Assembly (NCBI GenBank): GCA_021234155.1 | Contig: JAJEKV010000058.1 | Coordinates: 1,174,987 to 1,238,986, forward strand | Source: Isoetes taiwanensis | Lineage: Eukaryota; Streptophyta; Lycopodiopsida; Isoetales; Isoetaceae | Reading direction: 5' to 3' | Length of the DNA: 64,000 nt | Shown: positions 21,026-31,554 of the stretch, piece after piece | Numbering within the stretch: the first letter of the stretch is position 1 | How the letters are laid out: the number at the start of each line of letters is the position of its first letter | The notes under the pieces: generated by a model | What the model was told of the DNA's origin: nothing | The model's database searches: none | Seen by the model: the letters and a program-made list of their open reading frames with translations, nothing else | Program-made: the position numbers and the translations under genes

Positions 21026-22918
21026 TGTGACGCTCCCTGCACATATACGACCCTCGGACGTATACATACGGGGACTTTCCCCTCCCATGGCGACCAACTC
21101 GCCATGAGCAGGGCCCTCCGTCTATTCCGGGCCATCTATAATATGATGCCCGAAAGAAGGACACGAAGGGGTCATTCGGCCCACGCCTTCAATGGGGCTC
21201 CTACGTCGCGGAAGCGTGAATACAAGGGTTAGCACACAGCATAAATCACATATAAATAACCACCTCGAAGGGTGGCATATCCATCCAAATACCAACGGCA
21301 AAGAATATGCATCTAAACCTAAGAAAACACCCCAAACCCATGGTTCTACCCCGGTTCAGACTCCAGTGAGGATCGACTGACGGCTAGGCCTCAAGAGATC
21401 AGCAGACAGAATCTTGACATGGCGTTGGCTGGCATAGAACATTGGCTGCGTCGCTATAGCCTTCCGGAGACGCAGGCTCGAGGCATCACCCTGCTGAGCC
21501 TACTCCAGGGTTCATGAAATCCCGGTCCGATGAGGCAGGTCGAAAGCGCCCCTTCCGTAATCACAAAGGGCTCCATGGGCGAAGCTAGAATATACGTGCA
21601 TCACTTCCCCCGATCCGCATCCGTGCCGACTTACTCGCCCTAAATCTACTCAAAGTGCAAGGTGCCCCATACGGTCACACCTTCCCACCTGGGGAGTGTC
21701 AGGACCCATACCCGCCCCTCCACGTGGACGGCTATCGTCTAGCTTCGCTATAGGAGTCCCAGGAGCCTTTTATGTTCGTGCAAGACCCCACCTCCACTTC
21801 ACCACTGTGTTCCTTGTCTGGTGCTAAGCCAGTACCATAGCATCTATGACCCGGTGGGCTCTTGTGCACAGGCCGCAATTAACGGGATAATACAGGGCTC
21901 TATCTAGGAGCATACTACAATAAATAGCCTCTGAGGTCTCTACCCCCTTAATTCCCCCGCTTCGAGAGTAACACTAGGCTAACAACCACCAGTCCATCCA
22001 TTACAAGCAAAACCAGAATCGAAATATATAGAGAACCTACCTTTACAATCAAGGGTTAGTTCCTACGAGTAAACACAGAGAGAATAGACCAGCAACCCAA
22101 GCAGGTGCCCACAGGGGCGCTTATCCTAGAATTCACAACTACACTAGCCACCCACCTGTGTTTCGGCTCGACCCATTGTCGTTGGGGATCTCCATCTTCT
22201 TGGTCTGGGTGTTCAGCTTGTGCAAGAAGGGTGGCGTCCAATTGCTCAAGGTGGCGCTCAGCTCTGGTCACAAAGGTGGCGCTCCACTGCTCAAGGTGAG
22301 TTGTGGCTGATATGGGGGTGGTGATCCGGGTAAAAGCATGTTAGGGTGTACCACTTTTGGAACCTGCAAAAGTACATACACTAGGTACTTGAGAACTGGG
22401 TACTTTCTCATTTTTATTTTCATTAAAACTAGTACAAAAGTCCAAAATAAAAGTCAAGGACGCATTAATATTCAAAGTTAAGATAAAGATAATGCTACTG
22501 GAGATCAAAATATATATAAAAGTTCTAAAATGTACCTTTTATTGAGATATTACATAGGTATCCAGTACCCAGTCCTGGGTACCTTTTTAGGTACTTTTTT
22601 GGTCACTAAATAATACTTTTTAAGGGACACCCTAACATGCTTTTACCCATCCACCCTATTGACCCCAATTAGCATTATCATGCTAACCAATCGAGGGTGG
22701 CCACGTGGCGCCCTCCCAAACCATAATTAACTTAATTATGGTTTTTAAATGTTAGTTCCTTAGTTATAGGTTATTATTGTTAATAATTAAATTAGCATAG
22801 CTAATTTAATCCTTTTTAAGTGAACCACCTAGGTTCCCATACCCCATGTGGCGTATGTATCCCTGGTGACGTGTCAACATATTTATACTTATACCGTATA
22901 AATACTTGGAACGTCACA
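21026..22918 (-). repeat. 5' LTR of the chromovirus (1893 bp including a nested MITE)
   Basis: The LTR runs from TGTGACGTTCC on the minus strand at 22918 to GGGAGCGTCACA at 21026, directly next to the primer-binding site, so both boundaries are supported. It contains a 321-bp MITE at 22328-22648, leaving about 1.57 kb of LTR proper. Its outermost 162 bases are identical to the 3' LTR remnant. Confidence 0.85.
22328..22648. mobile_element. 321-bp MITE inside the chromovirus LTR
   Basis: The ends are a perfect 22-bp inverted repeat beginning GGGTAAAAGCATGTTAGGG. The flanks carry a 4-bp direct repeat, ATCC, at 22324-22327 and 22649-22652, consistent with a target-site duplication. The interior is AT-rich with repeated GGTAC/GTACC words and no ORF. 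Insertion after LTR synthesis explains why it lies in this LTR; the other LTR lacks this region and cannot be compared. Confidence 0.82.
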
Positions 22919-23983
22919 GAGCTCGGTAAATGTCTCACTGACTATTCTGCAGATCTCTTCAACAAAAATTGCAATTCCTCGATCTGTAGGAAGCTAGCAG
23001 GCCGTATCTGCAAGCACTTCGTGAATTATGTACTAAGATAAAGATCTACAATTATATCCTGATTAATGGTTCCTTACCTTATCAACTCTGCAAAGCCCTA
23101 ACATTTGAACACGCTTGTTTTCTATCCAGGAGACAACATACGAGTGGAAAACGTCCTTCACCATTTCATCATTCCCTGACCTATAATTACATAAATTCAA
23201 TAATTCCATTTTCCAGAAAACTTCAGGTTGCACTTCCCCAATGCATGCACCTAATGTAAACATAGGAGCAGTATTTGGAGAATAGGAAAAATATGAATCT
23301 AATTCGTCATTTGATAAAAGGAAGATAGCCCTGCAAATATTTTTTTTTAAATTGCAAATAAGCGATGTAAATTCAGATTCCAATTCTTGTTAGTTTATTT
23401 GCAGCCTGTGGTCTTAACACACTTTTTATGAAGGGACTTAAAAGAATGGGAAGATGTCTTAAATTAATCAGATTGCTGTGAACAAAAGAAGCATGTCAAC
23501 TAATCCACAAATGAGGACAGATATACTAAACAAGGTATTGAGAAATCTCACCAAAACCACAATTAATTAAGTTCTTCCTCAAGATCTGCTGCGGATGTCG
23601 GAAGATTCACAAACTGAAACACATGGGCTAGCCGGAGGACAATATTTCAAGAAATCACCAAGCCTTTGAAAAAAGTTCTCGCCATAAATTTTAGCTCCTA
23701 AGTTCACCAAATTGATAGAGCTGAAGCAAACCAACAAAACAACATTTAAGGCATTGCAACTTACATCAATATAAAGAAAGATGTCTGTTGTAGAAAACAA
23801 GTCCCCAAAGTACTTGACTCAGGCTAAATTTGCACTAATATAACGTGCTCCCCCAGTGCTTGAAAATTGAAGTCTAGACCTGTAATTAAGTCCTAATCCT
23901 TTTTGTACCACAGAGAATAACACACCATGGTAAATTGAGCGATTCTTGAATCTGAAGATCATAATGCATTTCTTGCTTGAGCT
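22919..23983 (-). pseudogene. Exon-like fragments of an unidentified gene
   Basis: Minus-strand 23383-23063 reads as a plausible protein segment (WKMELLNLCNYRSGNDEMVK, then DVFHSYVVSWIENKRVQMLG). Further down, 23030-22919 reads LPTDRGIAIFVEEICRIVSE in another frame and ends exactly at the chromovirus LTR. This suggests that the retroelement inserted into, or next to, a gene or gene copy. I do not recognise the family. 23400-23980 is AT-rich with nothing else evident. Confidence 0.35.
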
Positions 23984-24298
23984 GTGTGCATAGTATTTTC
24001 ATTCTGCCAAGTATGGCAGAAGTTTCTTGTTCCAACATCGAGCTGGAACACGTTAGATACTGATTTGATGAAAATGTTCAATCTTGGAGGGAATGTGAAT
24101 GGTCAAATTGGAGTGATTAATTCTAACGGAATGTTCTGCATCTTTCCATCACTGAATGAGTTCTATATCGTCGATCCTGTCAACTTAAGTGTGAAAGCTT
24201 CTCTTACGGGACCTCCTCGAATTCCTCAAAGTATTAGAGAGAGATTGCTCTTCAATTTTGATCCATTGACAAACAGGTACATAAGGCGATGTGCTTGA
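23984..24298 (+). pseudogene. Exon-like open frame, unknown protein
   Basis: The 104-codon frame has amino-acid composition and hydrophobic spacing of a real globular segment (MFNLGGNVNGQIGVINSNGM, then FCIFPSLNEFYIVDPVNLSV). It is preceded by a pyrimidine-rich stretch ending in CAG near 24010, a possible acceptor. It stands alone, with no neighbouring exon that I can place. A chance frame cannot be excluded. Confidence 0.3.
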
Positions 24299-24826
24299 TG
24301 GGTACCGAAGGCGATGTGCATTTCCGTAGGGTTTAATAACAGGATAAGATGGATAAGAGCAGTTTTCTGAGCAAGCCGAGGTAGTCCCAAAAAACAAGAA
24401 CTCAAGAAAGACTCCTCCGGAATTCATTCTAGCATGACCCGTCCAAGAAAATTGTCCCGCCATTCCAAAACAACCCCGCCAAATTGTTTCTGTACCGAAT
24501 TTGATTTTGTGGGTAGCCATGTCATCGATCCGGAAGCAATTTGCTAAAAACGGATCATCGTGTTCCCGCTCTCCAAGCACCTCCAAGCATAGCGGACCAA
24601 GCACGAAAAGCAGCGCGTCCGGACGGGTGCTTTTGTACCCCAATATCTAACTTAGACCCTGGTCTAGATTGCTAATAGATTCTAAAGAGGGCATAGCATA
24701 GGGTCTTGCAACAGGTATTGGATGGATCACTCGCAGGATATTTGGCTTGTTTTATCATGTAATCTTGTTGCTAACAAATTACTTGATGTCCCATTTCACT
24801 AAGCATCTTCTTTTTTATTTTAAGAG
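24299..24826. other. Unassigned sequence
   Basis: A short direct repeat of GGTACnnAAGGCGATGTGC occurs at about 24277 and 24301. A minus-strand frame covers 24185-24643 (152 codons) without a recognisable motif. The remainder is AT-rich. Confidence 0.35.
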
Positions 24827-24935
24827 GTTGTATAAGAGTAAGCTAATCGGACAGTTTTCCCGGTTTAGCTGCGACCGGCGTTAGCCGGGAGCAGCTAACC
24901 GGGAAAACTGGACCGGTTCGCTTACTCTTACAATA
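24827..24935. mobile_element. Hairpin (foldback) MITE of about 105 bp
   Basis: The two arms of about 52 bases are reverse complements at roughly nine positions in ten. They share AAGAGTAAGC at the ends and CAGTTTTCCCGG then TTAGCTGC further in, around a loop of a few bases. The element has no coding capacity. Its transcript would fold into a long hairpin similar in size to a plant pre-miRNA. Confidence 0.75.
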
Positions 24936-24959
24936 TCACAATCGGGGAGTTTTTTTTCT

Positions 24960-25225
24960 GAAATCTGATTCAAGATCATCTGATTCAAGCTTATATTGGC
25001 AGAAACAAGCCTATTTTGCCCGATTGAAGGCTATTTTGTCGGATCCAAGATCCTCTGATTCAACCCTATGATGCCGGATTCATGCCTATTTTGCCAGTTT
25101 CAAGCCTATTTTGCACAGATTCAAGCCTTCTCTAAAGATTCATGCCTATTTTGCCTGATTCAAGCCTACTTTTACAAAGATTCAAGCCTTTTCTGCCGGA
25201 TTCCAGCCTATTTTGTGGGAGGACA
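24960..25225 (+). repeat. Degenerate minisatellite, GATTCAAGCCTATTTTGCC units
   Basis: About ten imperfect head-to-tail units of 22 to 26 bases, each centred on TTCAAGCCTATTTTGC, with small insertions between units. A frame through part of it (25068-25259) gives repeated DSCLFCLIQAYF-like peptides, but units vary in length by non-multiples of three, so coding is unlikely. Confidence 0.8.
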
Positions 25226-25854
25226 AAACAGGATCCGAGGATGGAAAGAAGCGCGATGAGCAAATGTTACCTGTGCAGCAGGTAATCCGGCATAAATCAA
25301 CCCGATTGTTATTCTGGATTGTTCGCCTATGCCACATGGCATCACGAAAATGCACCACTGTGAGAAAAAACGACCCGATTGTGATATTGTTGGGTTCCGT
25401 GCCAAAGGGAACGCCGCATCTTACGCCGCATGCGGCGTTCCCTTCCACTTTGCGGTTCCCCTAGCGGGACGCGGGCTGGGGGAATTGAATGCCAGAAATT
25501 TTTGAAGATTCAATTTGAATTTCCCATGCTTGCTGCTACGAAATTCCTTGGACGACTACTCCGTCTCACTTTTTGGCGCTCAGGTCTCACGGTTTTAGCG
25601 CTCAGAATCGGATTTTGGAGGTGAGTAGAGTAGAAGCTTCGGATCCTCAGCTGGGTTTTAGTTCGAGGATGATTTTATGTGGGTTTTTTGTTTTGATCAC
25701 AGGGATTGAGCTGGGTTTTTGTGCTAGGGAAGATTCGGTGCTTGGATTGAAGCGCGCATTTCTTCCTGGGTGCAGCATTTTTTTTGTTGGGGGCATTTCT
25801 TCCCGGCATTTCTTCCTGAGGTAAAATCATTTTAAGAAATACCTTTTTTGCAAT
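25226..25854. other. Unassigned, with one strong hairpin
   Basis: A 13-base perfect stem (GGGAACGCCGCAT and its complement) at 25407-25419/25430-25442 encloses a 10-base loop. The rest of the stretch resembles plant leader sequence. No ORF can be defended. Confidence 0.4.
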
Positions 25855-26035
25855 CAGAGGTCGGCAAGCAGAGGTCGTTGAAGTGGTCGGCAAGTAGAGG
25901 TCGTTGAAGAGGCAGGCAAGCAGAGGTCGGCAAGCAAGCAAAGTAAGCAAGGAGAGGTCAGCAAGCAAGGAAGCAAGTAAAGCGCCAAGGAAGCAGAGGT
26001 CGGCAAGCAAGCAAAGTAAGCAAGGAAGCAGAGGT
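25855..26035 (+). repeat. Purine-rich minisatellite, GCAGAGGTCGGCAAGCAAG units
   Basis: Imperfect tandem copies of GCAGAGGTCGGCAAGCAAG, mixed with AAGTAAGCAAG words, about nine units in 180 bp. Two further short tandem clusters follow: GGTATCA(A/G)GGCAGAGCTTGG near 26153-26195 and GTTGAAGCATAGGA near 26300-26370. Confidence 0.75.
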
Positions 26036-27369
26036 CTTTATCTCTTTGTAACTTCTGTCTCTATTTCTTGCTTTAGTATTTGTAGCAAACTGTCAAGAAA
26101 CGAAGCAATTTTTTGGCAAAAGCTGAGTATTTTTATTTAACTCTGTTTAACAGGTATCAAGGCAGAGCTTGGGTATCAGGGCAGAGCTTGGAGCCCAGAT
26201 TTGAGGGCAGCTCTTGAGCTTTGAAAGGTAAATCTCCCTTTCTTTCATTTTGCTGGCCGTTTCTGTCTGAATCTTATGTGTTTGTGTTTTGTATTTGCAG
26301 TTGAAGCATAGGAGTTGTTGAAGCATAGGAATCAGTTCAAGGAGTCGCTGAAGCATAGCAATCGGTCACAGTTCGAATCAAAGGTTTAGATTTGTCCGGT
26401 TTAGATTTGTTTTTCTCTACAGCGCGATGGGTAAAGGAAGCGGCCACCGTTAGGGTTTAGGATATGGCAAGGGACTCCTCTGCCCTTCATCATTACTGGG
26501 AGTTTAAATCCTAAGAGCAAACTAATCGCAGGATCTTTCGAGGTTAACAACTCTTTAGATATTTTTTTCTGCAAATGAATTGCTGCTCCTGTATTTTTCA
26601 GAATCTTCAAGATTTTCTTATGCTTACTAGGATTCTTTTCGCATCCTTTCTTGCTCAATGTAATTGAATTTTTTTCTTGCTCTACCTAATTTGAGGGTCT
26701 TAGAATTTGCCGCAGCTTATACAACCTCTCTGTTTCACTGGCTTCCATTTTCCCTGGCTGCAGAGCTGCCGGCAGATACCTTGGCAACCCTGCCCTCATC
26801 GGACGTTTGTAGATCTGGGAGGTTGCTTCATTTCTTTGAAGGAAAGATTTGCTCCAATGCTCCGAAGGTAAAGGGTTCTGCTTTTCATTCTGCGCCTTTG
26901 CTTCTAGACCTACATTTTGCGGATCTATCTTTCCACGATTTTTCCATCATCGATGGCCAATTGCAGATTTTAGGACCTTGCTGGCGATTGTGAATCCGAC
27001 CTCTCTGGCTGAGACTTTAGTGTTCATAACTCCTTTGTTCACGTTTCTAATAACATTCTATTCTCCATATTACTTGATAACTCTTTGCATTTGATCCCCG
27101 TTGATTTTTATTTACTATTCCCTTTGAAGTTTGTAAGTTTATTGTGCGTATTCTAATCCTGTTTAAGACAAATCCTTTGCTGGAGACGTGATTTACTTTA
27201 GGCTGGGCGGAAGAACGGCTTCTAGAGCGTCTGCATAAGATTAAGGTACGAGTAATGTGAGGTGATGGTGACTGCAACATGGATTGCATGCATCTACAGG
27301 ATGGTTCAAAACCGGTGTGGTTAAAAAGAACAAGGTTTTTGCTGCACCAAACATGATATATCTGGCAGC
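26036..27369. other. Unassigned leader/intron-like sequence
   Basis: Mixed-composition DNA with short open frames only. 26664-26993 plus is open for 109 codons but shows no known motif. GT...AG-like borders are frequent, as expected of intron-rich or random AT-rich DNA. Confidence 0.35.
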
Positions 27370-27610
27370 ATGAAGAGGATGCAGAGGAGCTGAGAAGAAT
27401 GCTAAAGAATGAATACCTAACAAACTTATTGCCTGCAGTGTCCATGGTGATTTGAAACGAGAAAGACGTATAGCATGGTGCCTTTTTATGGATTCAGAAA
27501 ATGCTTTAGTTTACATCTTATTGTTAAATATGTATGCCAGATTTGTCAGGAAGAAGGATGCAGAAGAGTTGAGAAGAATGCTGAAGAATGACTACCTATC
27601 AAAATTCAAT
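27370..27610 (+). pseudogene. Duplicated exon-like module (DAEELRRMLKN)
   Basis: Two segments about 175 bp apart (27370-27430 and 27550-27608) encode near-identical peptides, DAEELRRMLKNEYL and DAEELRRMLKNDYL. Most nucleotide differences are synonymous (GAG/GAA, CTG/TTG, CTA/CTG), and Glu/Asp is conservative. The pattern suggests past selection on protein. The parent protein is not recognised and no complete gene surrounds the pieces. Confidence 0.45.
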
Positions 27611-28250
27611 AGATTCTGTATTTAGATTGAATAATGCAACGGGTTATTGAAGATCAAAGTGGCAAATTAAGATTGTATACATTTATGCTCACCACAAGAT
27701 GTTTAATTTTAGTCATTTAAGGTACATTTTTTACATTATCTTTGTTAGGTTAGATTGCACGACTTAGCAGCAGTTGTTTTGCTACAACAGTCCATTTTAA
27801 TGTGCCGTGCAGAGCTCTTGCCCTGTACTTGGTACTAATTTCTTTGAAAATCTTCAGAATTTTGCTCTACGACTTTGTAACAGCATGTTCCTTTTGGAAT
27901 TAGAGCATGCTAGAATTAGTAATAATGAGTTTGATATGTGTGGACACATTTTCTTTAAGTGGTGTGACTGGCCATCTCATAAGAACTTGATGCAGTTTGA
28001 TCTTATTTTTAATTTAAGCTTAAAATGCCCATATCTTTTTTAACGTGTTGCAGAGAAACCATTGCAGACAATGGCAATGCACGAAGACAATGAGATGTAC
28101 AGTCGGTTTTCCTTTGGTGGATGGAATACATTCCCTATGTTAGCTAAACTAACCCAAAAGTTGGAGAGCCAGCCAACTTCTTTTCTTTGTTTAGACAATA
28201 AAAATGCCTCTTCAGAAAATGATGCCCTCATTTGTCGTATATCTATCAAC

Positions 28251-28393
28251 TTGGAACATTATTGATCCAATGCAAAGATATCTCAATTTCTACATGTTAC
28301 ATGTATCCTCAGCCATTGAGCTTAGAACATTATTGGTCCAATGTAAAGATATCTACAAACCTCTACATATTACATGTATCCTCGGCCATTCCT
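28251..28393 (+). repeat. Tandem duplication of about 71 bp
   Basis: Two head-to-tail copies, each with AGAACATTATTG or GGAACATTATTG at the start and TACATGTATCCTC(A/G)GCCATT at the end, differing at about ten positions. The area around it (27611-28980) is AT-rich with no supported gene. Confidence 0.8.
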
Positions 28394-28994
28394 GTAATCG
28401 GAAAATAATCATGATAGTTATCACATATATTTTCTAATTTGGACTACTTATGGATGAGCTTATTTATCCTAGACTTTTAGTTTCAACACAATAAGACAAC
28501 GAAGGTCCCTACTCAATTATGTGTCCTAAAGTCTACAATCAATCATCTTTAATTATCACAAGGTCCTTAATTTACTTCCAAAGATGACATGGGAGACGGA
28601 TTGTTCGTGATGTGAATGCTTTAGACGAGAAAATTTTGTAGACAAGCCAATTTAGAACTGACTTTTGCTCTACTAAGAATGTGTTTATTGTATGGAACGA
28701 TATATATACATTTGTTGTATTAGATAAGTATGTTGAAGAAACATATATGTTCATGGCATCTATTTTGCACAATTCTTAGGTGTACAACATTAGCTGCAAA
28801 AGTGCAATAAACAACACAAAAGAATAGTGTTAAATCACATCAAATCACACGTGCACCAATGTTTGTCTCTTTGGATAATATACAAGATTGCCACACACCT
28901 TTTTACTACAAGTTTGAGACATCCAAAGTGCACACAAAAAATTCCATCTCCATAGTTCATTACACATTTACCCTTTCCACACTGCGACAACTAA

Positions 28995-29024
28995 TGCCCG
29001 GCATCGCCGGGCACACGTTTCTAG
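28995..29024 (+). mobile_element. Helitron 3' terminus 1
   Basis: An 8-bp perfect stem, TGCCCGGC/GCCGGGCA with a 3-base loop (28995-29013), is followed after seven bases by CTAG (29021-29024) and a T. A short GC-rich hairpin just before CTRR, inserted ahead of T, is the defining Helitron 3' end. No Rep/helicase gene is present and the 5' TC end was not located. Confidence 0.72.
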
Positions 29025-29179
29025 TTGTTGATTAATTGTAGACTTTGTGGTTATTCATATCATATTCTGATTCAAAAACTATAATACAATCATATTCCAT
29101 TGTTATTTACCTGAATGGATTTTTTGGGTTCGATTCCCAAAGGGTTTTTTTTTTAAATAAACCATATCGATCCTTCTTC

Positions 29180-29820
29180 TTGTAGATGTTTCTTGTTGGT
29201 TTTTTTTTTTATGTTGTAATATTAGTTTACTATATATTGTGATATCGAAAACAACGTGTCAACTAAAGAAATTCAACATGTCTTTAAGTAAAGAAAATTC
29301 AACGCCTATATGTATGGATATGACCCGTAGTATTTTGTTTATAATGTTGTAATATTAGTTTCCTATGCATGGATATGACCTATAGTATTTTGTTTATAGT
29401 GTTGAAATATTAGTTTTCTACTCATTGTAATGTTTAAAACAACGTCTCTTATTTGGGAAAAACAATGCCTAGTGGCATTAAAACTACAATATTTTTCTTT
29501 TCAACGTGTGTATATGTGTAGTTTTTTTCTTTTCTACTTTAGTAATATTATTTTTTCCACGCGTTGAATGTCTAAAACAACGTGTATTATATTGAAACAA
29601 TGGCTAGTTGCACTAGAAACAACACCAAGAAAAAAAAAAAAACAACACATTGTATTTTTTTCCTCAAAAATCACAAAATTTCTATGCATAGATTTTTTAG
29701 ATAAAAACTACATGTTGTTTCTAGCATTTTCGGAACAAAACAACAGGTGGGCTTTAAGTGTTGTTTTTCTGCAAAAAAGACAGCAAAAAACTACACATAG
29801 AGTCAAATTTGGGGTTAGTG
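29180..29820. mobile_element. Possible CACTA-type subterminal region and right terminus
   Basis: The stretch repeats AAACAACGTGT-like words on both strands and ends in AATTTGGGGTTAGTG at 29820. The complement, CACTAACCCCAAATT, resembles the CACTACAACCCCAACATTTG end at 8732. Repeated short words next to a CACTA end are typical of that superfamily. No paired terminus with an equal 3-bp target duplication was found, so the assignment is tentative. Confidence 0.45.
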
Positions 29821-29906
29821 TGTTAGGTGACTCATAATGTCAACATGAGCGTCATCCTTTCAGTGTGTTAGGTGACTCATAATGTCAACATGAGCGTCAT
29901 CCTTTC
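29817..29906 (+). repeat. Perfect 45-bp tandem duplication
   Basis: Positions 29817-29861 and 29862-29906 are identical, starting AGTGTGTTAGGTGACTC. The duplication begins within the putative CACTA end. Confidence 0.92.
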
Positions 29907-31554
29907 TAACATAAGTGGAGGTTATGATTATATCATTATCAATGTCAAGTATAATGTCACATATTGTTACAAACTAGGATGTAATTGTATCAAATATATT
30001 ATATGTTATGGGTAAAAAGCTTTATACCATCAAGGGCAACAACATATACGCTATACCATTAGGGACAACAACATATTTTAAATCATGGGTTATGATTTAT
30101 TTAAACCATTGGAAAAAAGTGAGCACCCATAAATCGGGTGCCCCCTTGAAATAGGCAGCGCACAGTTTTGGCCTAATGTCATTTTCTGATTAAAGATGTG
30201 ATAATTGGGATGCTGGTGGCTGCCTTGAATTGATAGTGGCGTATGCTGCCCTAATGTGCTGCATCATGTTATTTGTTGGTTGGGTTACTGTTTCAAACTG
30301 CAAGCATGCGGTAATCCGGTAGCAACAGAGTCGGATGTCGTCTACAACCTTGCCCGTTCAGGCATGTTAGTTAGTCCAAAGACAGGCCGGATGGGGCGCT
30401 CTGCAGATATCGCTCATGATTCCCCGGCTCGCTTTTCTCTTTTCTTTGGATTCTAGCAAAAAGCTTAGTGTTCTTACAGATTCATGTTGGAAGAGGAATT
30501 TCGTCATAAAAAATGACGGAAAAACAGGGGATATGGATGACACACAAAGGGTTTGGGTATAGCGACAAACAAAAACATTCATGTCACTGAGTTCGTGGAT
30601 CCCAGCGACCCTGCTGCAGGATCATTGTCGCCAGATTCCATCTTATCAGCAAGATTTCCAATCACATAAAACTTCCATATGATACCGAAGCCCATTAAAG
30701 ATTTTCTGTGGACCGATCGACTGGGAGGCAAAAAGGGCAAAACCATTTCTAGAGCTGGCAGGATGAAGCTCTGGAAGCAAATCAATACTATTTTAGAAGA
30801 GCTGGAAGTGAAAGAAATCATAGAGCAAGCAGATTAGAGAAATAGAAATAGAAAAAGCTTGGGACTCCATCACGCTCGGGTTCCCAAACAAACATAAGCG
30901 CCATAGCCACTGCATCGACCTTAGCTGCATGTGTTGCCGGAAACTAGTAAAGAGAACTCTAATCGATGCTTAAAATCAAACTCAACAAAAGAATTACCTA
31001 CGCCAATCACTGTATGCTTGCTCAGAGTGTGCTTAAAAATGTAGAAACAACCAAAAAAATGTGAAGCTGTTAAAGCAGCTCTGCAAATGCCAGAAATAAA
31101 TCTGGCTGCAGAGATGCACAGGGGCCAAAGTGCCAAATTTCTCTTTGCAAATGTGACAATTAGAACATTTTAAAAAAACAACGTGTTAATGCCGGAAATA
31201 TTTTCTGATTCCAAATGTAATTTCTTGGCCTGAAAACATTTTTTTTTTGGAATTTATTTGGCCTGAAAAGTCCTTTTTATTTTGCTAGTAATCATATATT
31301 TAGGAAGATAACATCACGTAGTGCCTCATTTTATTTGCTAAATTTGTCACATGCAAACAACATGCATATGTGTATATGGTAGAGGAAGGTTACTTTGAAT
31401 AACAAACCATAGCACAAAATGTACAAAAATAAGAATGTAAGCCCCGCAATGTAACATATAATACAATATTCACTATGAACAAGGTTATAGATTAAATGGG
31501 AGTGTTGCAAAGACTCCCATTTGAAGATTATTTTCTAAAAAACATATAAATCAT
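29907..31554. other. Unassigned, small open frames only
   Basis: 30256-30456 plus is open for 66 codons with a plausible segment ESDVVYNLARSGMLVSPKTG, but there is no neighbour exon or known motif. A 10-bp stem, AAATGGGAGT/ACTCCCATTT, lies at about 31494-31523. The rest is AT-rich. Confidence 0.35.

Larger units (their letters stand above)
11019..22918 (-). mobile_element. Ty3/gypsy chromovirus with extra 5' ORFs, 3' LTR truncated
   Basis: On the minus strand the order is 5' LTR (22918-21026), primer-binding site (21024-21013), three ORFs of unknown function (20450-16777), gag (about 16498-15360), protease, reverse transcriptase, RNase H, integrase, chromodomain (about 11946-11896), polypurine tract (11193-11181) and a 162-bp remnant of the 3' LTR (11180-11019). 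Protease-RT-RH-IN order defines Ty3/gypsy and the chromodomain defines a chromovirus. LTR termini are TG...CA. Gag-pol is broken by many frameshifts and two integrase catalytic residues are altered, so the copy is not autonomous. With a full 3' LTR it would be about 13.6 kb, unusually long for a chromovirus. Confidence 0.9.

Noticed and set aside
25068-25259. Cys-rich repeat peptide gene
   Set aside because: The frame is produced by the minisatellite and is not maintained across unit-length changes.
25407-25460. Helitron 3' end from the GGGAACGCCGCAT hairpin and a following CTAG
   Set aside because: The spacing of about 17 bases is longer than in the three clear termini, the stem is unlike theirs, and no T follows CTAG.
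24960-26035. CRISPR-like array
   Set aside because: Units are directly adjacent or degenerate, with no constant repeat separated by unique spacers, and the genome is clearly eukaryotic.
8732-29820. A single 21-kb CACTA transposon spanning the chromovirus
   Set aside because: The two ends resemble each other in inverted orientation, but the flanking 3-bp duplications differ (TTA versus TGT-like) and the tnp2 relic lies outside.
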